Below are positions 1 through 6,317 of a stretch of DNA of 11,826 bases, one piece after another. Under the pieces are notes generated by a model, which saw nothing but the letters and a program-made list of their open reading frames with translations, had not been told where the DNA came from and ran no database searches. Made by a program: the position numbers and the translations under genes. How positions within the stretch are numbered: the first letter of the stretch is position 1; each line of letters opens with the position of its first letter. The DNA comes from Chloroflexota bacterium (lineage in GTDB: Bacteria > Chloroflexota > Anaerolineae > UBA1429): assembly GCA_012515695.1 (NCBI GenBank), contig JAAYXX010000113.1, forward strand, positions 1-11,826, written 5' to 3'.

Positions 1-398
1 AGTTCCGTATAATCAAGACCAGCCAGGGCGGAAACCCGGCCCTGGTATATATGGAAAAGAGCGGCCTGGGCCTATGGAAGATAGCGTATGACGGGGGAGA
101 GTGGACGCCCGACAGACAGCTTGCTTCCATCGTCTGGATTCAAGACGGCGGTATGAAGCGCTACGCAGTGGGCCAAGACCCAACATTCTCCTTTGAATGG
201 CACACGCTGTACTATGGAACGAACGCCGCCGGGCCGATAGCCATAGACGCGCAGAGGTTGCCGCCGGGAGTGGCGTGCAACGTCCAACAAGCAGGCACGG
301 ATTTCAGCGTTCATTTGGTCTCCTACGAATCGCCCGAGACTCTCGGCGCGGCGGATATGTACGCATTGATCAAGGATGCCCTCAACATCCAGGAGTAG
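1..398 (+). CDS. Hypothetical protein, 3' end only (5' end beyond window)
   Basis: The reading frame is open from base 3 to the TAG at 396-398 (131 codons visible). An internal ATG at 51 has no ribosome binding site before it, and the upstream codons continue sensibly (..NPALVY-MEKSGLGLWKI..), so this is the C-terminal part of a longer protein. The visible part is rich in aromatic residues and beta-prone stretches (VWIQDGGMKRYAV, FSFEWHTLYYGTNA, LPPGVACNVQQAG, FSVHLVSY) and ends in a helix. This suggests a small beta-sandwich-like domain. I see no catalytic motif and no membrane segment. It recalls short extracytoplasmic hypothetical proteins of Firmicutes, but I cannot name a family. It is convergent with the glycosidase-like gene at 536-2674, so it is not part of that gene's transcription unit. 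Confidence 0.6.
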   Translation, partial: FRIIKTSQGGNPALVYMEKSGLGLWKIAYDGGEWTPDRQLASIVWIQDGGMKRYAVGQDPTFSFEWHTLYYGTNAAGPIAIDAQRLPPGVACNVQQAGTDFSVHLVSYESPETLGAADMYALIKDALNIQE

Positions 399-459
399 GC
401 AGCCTGATTCGGCGGCACCACCATGCGGGCCTTTGGCCTGTCTACTCCAGGCAACGCAA

Positions 460-495
460 AAGCTGCGGTCCGCCTGTACGGCCTGGCCGCAGCTT
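460..495. terminator. Hairpin between convergent genes, probable terminator
   Basis: AAGCTGCGG at 460-468 pairs perfectly with CCGCAGCTT at 487-495 around an 18-nt loop. It lies between the stop of the plus-strand gene (398) and the stop of the minus-strand gene (536). Read on the minus strand the 3' arm runs into CTTTTGC, a short T run, so it fits termination of the minus-strand gene better than of the plus-strand gene. The long loop and short T run make it moderate rather than strong. Confidence 0.5.
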
Positions 496-535
496 CTAAT
501 CTACTCCTATCGCAGGATGCAACGTCCTACCGCGT

Positions 536-2674
536 CTACCAGCGCACCTCCAGCGCCATCACCTGCCGGGGCGCAAACGTCATCGGCAGCGGGGCGCTGT
601 TTCGCAGGGTGTACGTTTCGTCCGGCTCCCCGGTCTGCATGCGCGTGGCCTGCACCTCTGGCGCGGGGATACCATAGGCTGCCCCGTCCCAGAGCAACTC
701 GCAATGCAGCGAGTCATCGCTAACATTGGCAAACAGCAGCACCAGCCGAGGCTCGCCCCGCATCTGCCAGGCGCTGCTCATCAGCGATTCCGTCGTCACC
801 CAGGGGTTATCCTCGGATTGGAACCAGTTCCAGTTAGCCCGCACGCGCGGGTTATCTCCCCGCAGCCGGGGCGGGCGGGCCATCTCTCCGGCGTAAAAGT
901 AGCGCCGTAGCCGCCAGCGCAGTTGCGCCGCTGCCCGAATAAACTCCATCGGCATGGGGTCACGCGCCTGAGATGCGTTGAACCAGCCAATCTGCTCCCC
1001 GAACACAAACTGCTGCCCGGCGTGCATCCGCCACGCAAGGGCCTTGGCCTCGTCCGGGTCTTCAGGCGCGCTGCCATAGCTGCGCCCAAACATCTGGATC
1101 ACCCCGCCATACACCGCGGGCCACGCAGGCACCATCCTGTCCAGTTGCCAGTGCCAGGTAAGGAAGCCGTCGAACCAGCGGGTAAACACCTCAGCGTTGC
1201 ACTCGCTGGTAATCATGCGGTCCTGGGGCATCTTGGCCCGGATGGCGTCCAGCATCCTCCAATACCCCTCGTTCCACCAATGGCCGCCCCCCAGCGGATG
1301 GCCGTGATTCGGGTCCATGCACAGCCGCGCCTCCGCCGCCGCGATCTGGTCAATATAGACCCCATCCACGCCACAGTCGGCGAACAGGCGGGTCACCAGT
1401 TCGCGCACGCGCTCTTGCCAGAGCGGCGTCGTGGGGCACATGGGAGCCAGCTGCACAGGGCTGCCATCGGCCTCCTTGCTGCCATAAGCCTCGATATATG
1501 GCTGGCCGTCCTCGCCTTTGGTCGCGGCGGGCAGCGCCACGCGGCTGAACTCGAAATCTTCCGCGCCACGGTCGCGGGTATCCCACAAGCGCCCATTGAT
1601 GTAGGGCATCACCCGCACGCCCGCCTCCTGTAGCTCGCGCACGCCATCAACAAACCAGGGCAGGGCAGGGAAATAGTGGGGATAGTCGTTATCAAAGGGA
1701 ATCTGATGCCAGCAGTACCAATGGAACCCCAACGGAATACCCATATACTCCCGCAACTGGCGCACCGGCCCGATGGTTGCTGCCTGATCCTCGGCCGAAC
1801 CACCCTGCGCCCACAGGCTCAACTCGCGCATCCAGAGCGGCGTATCCTCACGCCCTTCCGCTCCCAGCCGGGGCCACCATCGGGCGTTCTTGCTAGCCCA
1901 ATCCCGATAGATCACGGCCGCGTCGAACCAATCGCCCCGCAGCAACTGCCAGACCGCTTCCCCTTGCAGAAAGAAGGGATTGCCGGGTCGCCCCATGTTC
2001 GGCACGGGATGGTCAACCGTCAACCGCAGGGCGAGGGCTGTCGGGTCTCCCTCCATCTGCAGGTCTTTGACGCTGCCATAGGGATCGTGGATGCCCACAT
2101 ACAGGCCAGTCGGGGCGGGCTTGGTGGCATAGGCCGCCAGGAATTGCAGGCCCCACATCCAGCCCGCCGGATAGTTGGCCACCTGCGAAAAAGCTGTCTC
2201 CCAGGCGTCCTCCCGAAGCTGGCCGGGGCCAGCGGGCACCAGGGCCAGGCCGTCATCCCCCGGCTTGGACAGGGCCAGTTGTGGAAAGACCACCCGCCTC
2301 AAGCTCCAATCGGCGCTGGTGTTCTCCACCTGCAACTTCCAGCGCCAGGCGTGGCGTTTGGCGTCGGCGGTGGCCGTGGCCTGCACGCGCACGCCCGCCA
2401 GCGCGGCGTCGTCGGGCCTGGCCCATTCGGCAGAAAAACCTTGCGCGGTACGCGCCACATGCGCGTATTGCCAGCCGCCATCGGCGACCAGCGTCTTTTC
2501 TTCTGCTGTCCCAACATGCCGCAAGGTCAACTGGAACAGGGGCAACGGCTCATCAATCAGCAGGGCGCGCTGCGTGGCCGTGTCCGCGAGACCCCTCAGA
2601 AGGATACCGCCTTCCACCTGAACAAGCGTCAAGGCCAAATCGCCAGCCGCGTGGGTCAGATCGTTGGTTATCAT
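536..2674 (-). CDS. DUF6259-type glycoside hydrolase-like TIM-barrel protein
   Basis: A 712-residue protein with no signal peptide, so probably cytoplasmic. Residues about 1-270 look like a beta-rich N-terminal sandwich. About 280-580 resemble a (beta/alpha)8 barrel, and about 600-712 a C-terminal beta domain, which is the general layout of clan GH-D-like and GH31/36-like alpha-glycosidases. Key stretches are GFHWYCWHQIPFDNDYPHYFP (about 316-336), VMPYINGRLWD (355-365), VDGVYIDQ with Asp442 as candidate nucleophile, HGHPLGGGHWWNEGYWRML (457-475) and ITSECNAEVF with Glu491 as a candidate acid. I recognise the GVYIDQ plus HGHPxGGGxWW pattern as the DUF6259 type, for which I know no proven substrate. 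The start at 2674 is preferred over one at 2701 because AAAGGGG lies at good distance before it and the longer start has no such site. It is probably transcribed alone, with 602 bp upstream without a gene. Confidence 0.75.
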   Translation of the reverse strand: MITNDLTHAAGDLALTLVQVEGGILLRGLADTATQRALLIDEPLPLFQLTLRHVGTAEEKTLVADGGWQYAHVARTAQGFSAEWARPDDAALAGVRVQATATADAKRHAWRWKLQVENTSADWSLRRVVFPQLALSKPGDDGLALVPAGPGQLREDAWETAFSQVANYPAGWMWGLQFLAAYATKPAPTGLYVGIHDPYGSVKDLQMEGDPTALALRLTVDHPVPNMGRPGNPFFLQGEAVWQLLRGDWFDAAVIYRDWASKNARWWPRLGAEGREDTPLWMRELSLWAQGGSAEDQAATIGPVRQLREYMGIPLGFHWYCWHQIPFDNDYPHYFPALPWFVDGVRELQEAGVRVMPYINGRLWDTRDRGAEDFEFSRVALPAATKGEDGQPYIEAYGSKEADGSPVQLAPMCPTTPLWQERVRELVTRLFADCGVDGVYIDQIAAAEARLCMDPNHGHPLGGGHWWNEGYWRMLDAIRAKMPQDRMITSECNAEVFTRWFDGFLTWHWQLDRMVPAWPAVYGGVIQMFGRSYGSAPEDPDEAKALAWRMHAGQQFVFGEQIGWFNASQARDPMPMEFIRAAAQLRWRLRRYFYAGEMARPPRLRGDNPRVRANWNWFQSEDNPWVTTESLMSSAWQMRGEPRLVLLFANVSDDSLHCELLWDGAAYGIPAPEVQATRMQTGEPDETYTLRNSAPLPMTFAPRQVMALEVRW

Positions 2675-2755
2675 GGGTCCCCTTTCTCTCGGATATGCCA
2701 TCCTGTAGATGAACGGTTTTGCGGGCTACCCTGAGTGAACACGCAGATCAGTCCC

Positions 2756-2784
2756 AGTATAACACACTCTTAACGCTCAGACCA
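2756..2784 (-). promoter_or_regulatory. Possible promoter of the DUF6259-type gene with overlapping inverted repeat
   Basis: On the minus strand TATACT (plus 2756-2761) is a 5/6 match to a -10 box. Seventeen bases upstream is TGGTCT (plus 2779-2784), only 3/6 to a -35 box. The weak -35 lies inside an inverted repeat, CGCTC-6 nt-GAGCG (2774-2789), which could be an operator. A second pair, AAACCA at 2801-2806 and TGGTTT at 2820-2825, lies just upstream. Expected transcription start is about 75-80 bases before the ATG at 2674. Confidence 0.35.
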
Positions 2785-2952
2785 GAGCGAGAGATAGGCG
2801 AAACCAGGGTAATAATGCTTGGTTTTTGGTAAGCCTTTTACAGTCGAGCCTACGCCCTCATGGACCACCGCCATCCCTGGTCAATGGTGCCAACTTTTCG
2901 CGGATCAAATGCTGGGGCGAGACCGGAGTTGCCCTCATCCGCCCTTCGGGCA

Positions 2953-3041
2953 CCGGCATGTATGCCGCTCGGCAGCATGCCGCCTTCTCCCGGGGGAAGA
3001 AGGCGGTAAGCGCGGCAATATGCCACCGGCATACATGCCGG
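2953..3041. repeat. Large nested inverted repeat (hairpin-forming)
   Basis: The 15-base arm at 2953-2967 is the exact reverse complement of 3027-3041. Inside it, GGCA at 2971-2974 can pair with TGCC at 3021-3024, and CCGCCTTCT at 2980-2988 pairs perfectly with AGAAGGCGG at 2998-3006 around a C/G-rich loop. The whole 89-base stretch can fold into one interrupted stem on either strand. Each outer arm is also itself a palindrome (CGGCAT-2 nt-ATGCCG), so the element is either a cluster of protein-binding sites or a structured transcript. It resembles no named element I know. Confidence 0.65.
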
Positions 3042-3175
3042 GCGGCTGGGTACAGCCGGGGGTGAGGGGAGTCAGGAGGATTTGCTGGCCGTGACAATCA
3101 AATGTTAGCGCCATTGGCCATCCCTGACGGCTATTCGAGAGCGTGGTAGTGGCGAACTGGGCCGGCAAGATGCCG
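2954..3175. repeat. Five copies of CGGCA-N3/4-TGCCG palindrome
   Basis: Copies at 2954-2967, 2970-2982, 3013-3025, 3027-3040 and 3163-3175 share 5-6 bp half sites CGGCA(T)/(A)TGCCG with a 2-4 base centre; the copy at 3013-3025 ends in A instead of G. The first four form two closely spaced pairs (starts 16 and 14 bases apart). This spacing and dyad symmetry would suit a dimeric regulator binding side by side. They lie between the FAD gene and the DUF6259-type gene. They could instead be decayed copies of a dispersed repeat. Confidence 0.5.
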
Positions 3176-3276
3176 GCGGTCCTTCACCCGACGCCCCGCC
3201 ATCCTTGGCAGCTCGATGGTATGGACCGCCGCCATCCCTGACGGCAAGAGCGCGCTAGGATAGCGCGGCTACGGTA

Positions 3277-4637
3277 CTAGGAGGCATTCAGCGCCCGAAT
3301 GCCCTCCTCATCCAGCACGACCCCCTGCCGCCGCAGTTGGCCTTGCAGCAAACGGCAGTCCAGTTCACGCGGGGGCACCTCCTCGTGCAGCGAGAGGAAC
3401 GCCGCCGCGCCCGCCGCTTCGCCCAAAGCCATGCAGGTAGACATGATCCGGGTGGAACCCAGCGCCATGTGGTCAGCCGAAATGCAGCGCCGGCCACCAG
3501 CAGGTTGTCCACCTTTTCCGGCACCATCACCCCATAAGGAATCTGGTAGCGGAAACCGGGATCGGGCCGCCAGGTCTGTTCGCTCATCCCTGGCCCGGCG
3601 GGGTTGTGAATATCAATGAAAAAACTGCCGTAGCAAACGCTCTCGGCCCACTCCCGCTGGCTCACCACGTCATCCGCGGTCAGCGTGACCACGCCCCGAA
3701 TGCGGCGCGACTCTCGCGTGCCCAGCGACGGCGCTGTAGAGATCAGGTAACACTGTTCCATGCCGGGCACGACCTTGCGAAACACCTCTGTCAGGTGATG
3801 GGCCTGCCGTCGCCCCTCGACCGTAGCCCATGTCAGGTCATTGGTGTCGGTGGTGTCCACGTCTACCAGGTGCGTCATGTTCACCCCCATCAGATCGGGG
3901 CGCACATCCGTGTGCCAAAAGCCCATAATCTGGTCTTGGAACGGCTCCATGATGCCGTCGGCCTGCGCCTTGAGCCAGACCTCTCGCATCTGATAACTCG
4001 AGCGCCAGGCGGCCACCCGCGCCCAGTCCACGCCCCCCAGCAGGAACATGAGCGTGCAGGGCTGGCAGCGGCCATCGGCGGGACGCCCCTGCACAAAAGC
4101 CGCGCCCGCGTGGTAAGCGGCGTCGCCATCGCCAGTGCAGTCCACGATGCGGTGCGCCAGAATGGCCTGCCGCCCCGATTTGTTCTGGACAATCCCACCG
4201 ATGACGCTATCCCCTTCGGTAAGGGTGTCCGCATAAAAGGTATAGTAGAGCACCTCCACGCCCGCTTCGGCCACCATCTGGTCAAGGACCAGCTTGAACC
4301 CCTCCAGGTCAAAATCCAGGCAGCCGTCGAAATACGTGCCATAGCCGCCCTCCAGCACCCGGCGGAGCAGTTCATCGGCGATGCCGCCCACAATTTGCTT
4401 GTCATACTGCTGCCAGGCAGTGAACAGCGAGAAATGGTTGTGGCCGCCGCTGGCCGCCACGCCGCCCAAACAGTTGAACTGCTCGACGATCAGCGTTTTG
4501 GCCCCCAGGCGGGCCGCGGACAGCGCCGCGCCAATGCCCGCCGGGCCGCCGCCCACGACCAGCACGTCTACCTCTCGAATGACCGGCAGCTCGCGGGATG
4601 GGTCCGGGATCATGCGGATGGGAGTCGTTTTAGGCAT
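3277..4637 (-). CDS. FAD-dependent oxidoreductase (FAD_oxidored family), interrupted by a one-base frameshift
   Basis: Restored, the product is about 453 residues, a normal length for this family. The N-terminal dinucleotide-binding site is VDVLVVGGGPAGIGAALSAA (residues 23-42), followed by LGGVAASGGHNHF. DCTGDGDAAYHAGAAF (166-181) and LGTRESRRIRGVVTLTADDVV (305-325) are the other hallmark stretches. Frame is lost after residue 383 (LLVAG, about 3489-3491): one base is missing, and the correct C-terminus (RCISADHMALGSTRIMSTCMALGEAAG..) continues in another frame to the TAG at 3277. Without correction the frame runs on to about 3288 with nonsense sequence. The start at 4637 is set by AAGGAG ten bases upstream and by an 8-bp overlap with the aminotransferase stop, so the two are translationally coupled. 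Members oxidise diverse hydroxylated or amino substrates; this substrate is unknown. Confidence 0.8.
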
Positions 4638-5928
4638 CGAGGAATATCTCCTTTGGGCGTCCTTGCCAGACTTTGATGATGGCCGTGCCAATATCGTCCA
4701 CATCCCGCTCGCCAAAGCCGGGCACCAGCGCCACGCAGACCAGCGAGGCCAGGATATCGTCGGTGTTGGGGCAGAGTTCGGGGCCATACTGCACATGCTC
4801 GCCCGGCCAGCCCGGCCCAAAGGGCGGCAGCAATGGGTGAGCCTGGGCCTTGGTCTGGACAATCGGGGTGTGCAGCAGGTTGGTGCAGCCGGACGATGGC
4901 CCCACACGGATACCCTCCGCTGCCAGCGCTTTGGCGAACCATGCGGCTTGCGCAGGCGTGCCCATGTCCATATACAACGCAATGCCCGCGTCGCCCTCCG
5001 GGTCGCCCACGGGACGGAAACGCATGCCGGGGCAGGTGTCCTCCAGGCGGCCCTTTAGCATGCGGTGATAGCGGCGCGTGACACTCAGCACGTGGCTGTC
5101 CAGCTTGCGTAGTTGCGCCAGCGCCACCGCGCCGGTGAACTCGTTCATGCGCCATTGCCCCCCGGCAAAAGGCGCTACCTGTTCCTGGCCGTCGAACTGG
5201 GCGGCCAGCGATGGCCGCACAAAGCCCAGATCGTGGAATCGCACGGCACGCTCAAAGACGATGGGGTCTTTGGCAAGCAGCAGCCCGCCGTCGCCCGTGC
5301 TCATGATCTTGTTCTGCTGAAGACTGAAGCAAGCCACGTCGCCCAGCGAGCCAAGCTTGCGCCCGTGATAGGTGGCCCCGCAAGCCTGAGCCACATCCTC
5401 GACCACCGCGATACCGTGCGCGCGCGCGATGGATAGCAAGCGGTCCATGTCGTGGGCGGCCCCCTGGAAGTAAACGACGATCACCGCCTTGGTGCGTGGG
5501 GTGATCTTTCGCTCGAAATCGTCGGGGTCCATGTTCATCGACCGATCAATGTCGGCAAACACGGGCGTCGCACCCAGCATCACCGGCGCTTCATAGTCAG
5601 TATACCAACCGAAGGAGGGGATAATCACCTCGTCGCCGGGGCCAACGCCCAGCCCGGCCATCGCGCAAAAGAACGAGCCGCTGCCTGTGGCCGTGCCCAG
5701 CGCATACGGCACGCCGAAATAGGCCCGCGCCTCGCGCTCCAGGTCCTTGACCATGTGGGGCACGCCGTCGCCATACTCGCGGAAGGGGAGATGCGTGCGC
5801 ACCACTTCCATCAGCAGTTCCATTTCCTCCCCTCCCAGCACGCTCGTGCCAAGGTACGCGGCTGGCAGCGGTTCCGTGCGGACGGGCAGCCCCCCGTCAA
5901 TAGCCAGTCTCGTCATGTCGTCGGCCAT
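4630..5928 (-). CDS. DegT/DnrJ/EryC1/StrS-family PLP aminotransferase
   Basis: A 432-residue fold-type I PLP enzyme, of usual length. Family members move an amino group from glutamate or glutamine to a keto-sugar; some relatives act as dehydratases or on cyclitols. It opens with the common LAIDGGLPVRTEPLP, followed by GTATGSGSFFCAMAGLGVGPGDEVIIPSF (78-106). VVEDVAQACGA holds Asp178, expected to contact the PLP ring nitrogen, and CFSLQQNKIMSTGDGGLLLAKD holds Lys207, the expected Schiff-base lysine. GPSSGCTNLLHTPI is the likely substrate-side loop. The start at 5928 follows GGGAG at good spacing. It is the first gene of a coupled pair with the FAD oxidoreductase, which suggests both act on the same sugar- or cyclitol-like compound. 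No other nucleotide-sugar gene is seen, so a role in catabolism is as likely as one in surface-sugar synthesis. Confidence 0.9.
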   Translation of the reverse strand: MADDMTRLAIDGGLPVRTEPLPAAYLGTSVLGGEEMELLMEVVRTHLPFREYGDGVPHMVKDLEREARAYFGVPYALGTATGSGSFFCAMAGLGVGPGDEVIIPSFGWYTDYEAPVMLGATPVFADIDRSMNMDPDDFERKITPRTKAVIVVYFQGAAHDMDRLLSIARAHGIAVVEDVAQACGATYHGRKLGSLGDVACFSLQQNKIMSTGDGGLLLAKDPIVFERAVRFHDLGFVRPSLAAQFDGQEQVAPFAGGQWRMNEFTGAVALAQLRKLDSHVLSVTRRYHRMLKGRLEDTCPGMRFRPVGDPEGDAGIALYMDMGTPAQAAWFAKALAAEGIRVGPSSGCTNLLHTPIVQTKAQAHPLLPPFGPGWPGEHVQYGPELCPNTDDILASLVCVALVPGFGERDVDDIGTAIIKVWQGRPKEIFLDA

Positions 5929-6317
5929 GTTGATCTCCCGTGTGATAGATAGGATTCCCGACTATGGATGAGCGGGTACGTGTCGTGACGTGCGATGTCC
6001 GCGCATGGGTCGCCAGCAGCCGCGCTTTGCACGGGCCTTGTGGCGGTGGAGCCACTAAAGCCGCGTCTAATGAAGATTAACAAAATACTTCGGTAACCCG
6101 GCGTGCCATCTCGTAGGCAGTTGAAACTGCACCAACGTCTGCAAAGCCTGCCTTCGCAGGCTAGGGAGCCAGTCGCCGAAGGGCGACGGCGCCATGCATG
6201 GCGGCGCCAGCAAACTGGCGATGCAAACGTTGCCGCGGTTTCAACCGCCCATCCTAAGGGCTGTTACCGAACTATTTTAATAAAACTCATCAGACCGCCC
6301 CAGCCTCCCCGCCTGGA
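5929..6317. other. Intergenic region with MITE-like element, no gene
   Basis: There are 389 bp between the glycyl radical enzyme stop and the aminotransferase start. The right half is the structured repeat listed separately. The left half has a small hairpin (GTGGC 6040-6044 / GCCAC 6051-6055) and must hold any promoter of the aminotransferase gene, but I see no convincing -35/-10 pair. No protein-coding frame is credible. Confidence 0.6.
6082..6278. mobile_element. MITE-like structured repeat with 16-bp terminal inverted repeats
   Basis: The ends are inverted repeats: 6082-6097 and 6263-6278 match at 15 of 16 positions, ending in TTCGGTAAC / GTTACCGAA. Inside, a second long inverted repeat pairs 6115-6148 with 6217-6250 (26 of 34 matching, sharing GTTGAAAC and CAACGTnTGCA). 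The centre carries four compact hairpins: AGCCTGC/GCAGGCT (6145-6162), GTCGCC/GGCGAC (6172-6187), GGCGCC/GGCGCC (6188-6208, with an inner 12-base palindrome) and CGCCAG/CTGGCG (6205-6220). There is no coding capacity, so if mobile it would need a transposase from elsewhere. TTAA stands near both ends (6077-6080, 6277-6280), but the right one overlaps the inverted repeat, so it is not a clean target duplication. The element resembles interspersed repeats I recall from Chloroflexi genomes (unchecked). It may also end the upstream transcript. Confidence 0.55.

Larger units (their letters stand above)
2860..3240. repeat. Four dispersed copies of GCCATCCCTG word
   Basis: GCCATCCCTG occurs at 2870-2879, 3117-3126 and 3231-3240, with a one-mismatch copy at 3198-3207. 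The first and last extend to a 20-base match with one difference (2860-2879 and 3221-3240). The second and last share a 15-base stretch that continues into ACGGC. The spacing is irregular, so this is not a CRISPR array. It is more likely a genome-wide intergenic repeat family or remnants of small duplications. Confidence 0.5.
2675..3276. other. Repeat-rich intergenic region, no gene
   Basis: About 600 bp with no credible coding frame: the open frames here lack ribosome sites and resemble no protein I know. The right part holds several copies of a CGGCA..TGCCG palindrome, a large nested inverted repeat and four copies of a GCCATCCCTG word, each listed separately. The left part holds the likely promoter of the DUF6259-type gene. 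Next to the FAD gene stop, CGCGCTA (3251-3257) and TAGCGCG (3261-3267) form a 7-bp hairpin with a 3-nt loop. It lacks a T run but could help end that transcript. Confidence 0.6.

Noticed and set aside
923..1633. Plus-strand open frame of 236 codons
   Set aside because: Also antisense to the DUF6259-type gene; basic, repetitive composition and no ribosome site.
1676..2734. Plus-strand open frame of 352 codons
   Set aside because: Antisense to the well-supported DUF6259-type gene; low-complexity Pro/Arg/His-rich product with no recognisable motif, a common effect of high GC.
2860..3240. CRISPR-like array
   Set aside because: Repeat units are only 10-20 bases, spacings are very unequal, and no cas gene is near.
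3606..4676. Plus-strand open frame of 356 codons
   Set aside because: Antisense to the FAD oxidoreductase, whose motifs are unmistakable on the other strand.
4638..4982. N-terminal extension of the FAD oxidoreductase frame upstream of 4637
   Set aside because: This part lies inside the aminotransferase gene in another frame and has no FAD-protein character. The ATG at 4637 has the ribosome site and the GGGPAG motif follows at the usual distance.
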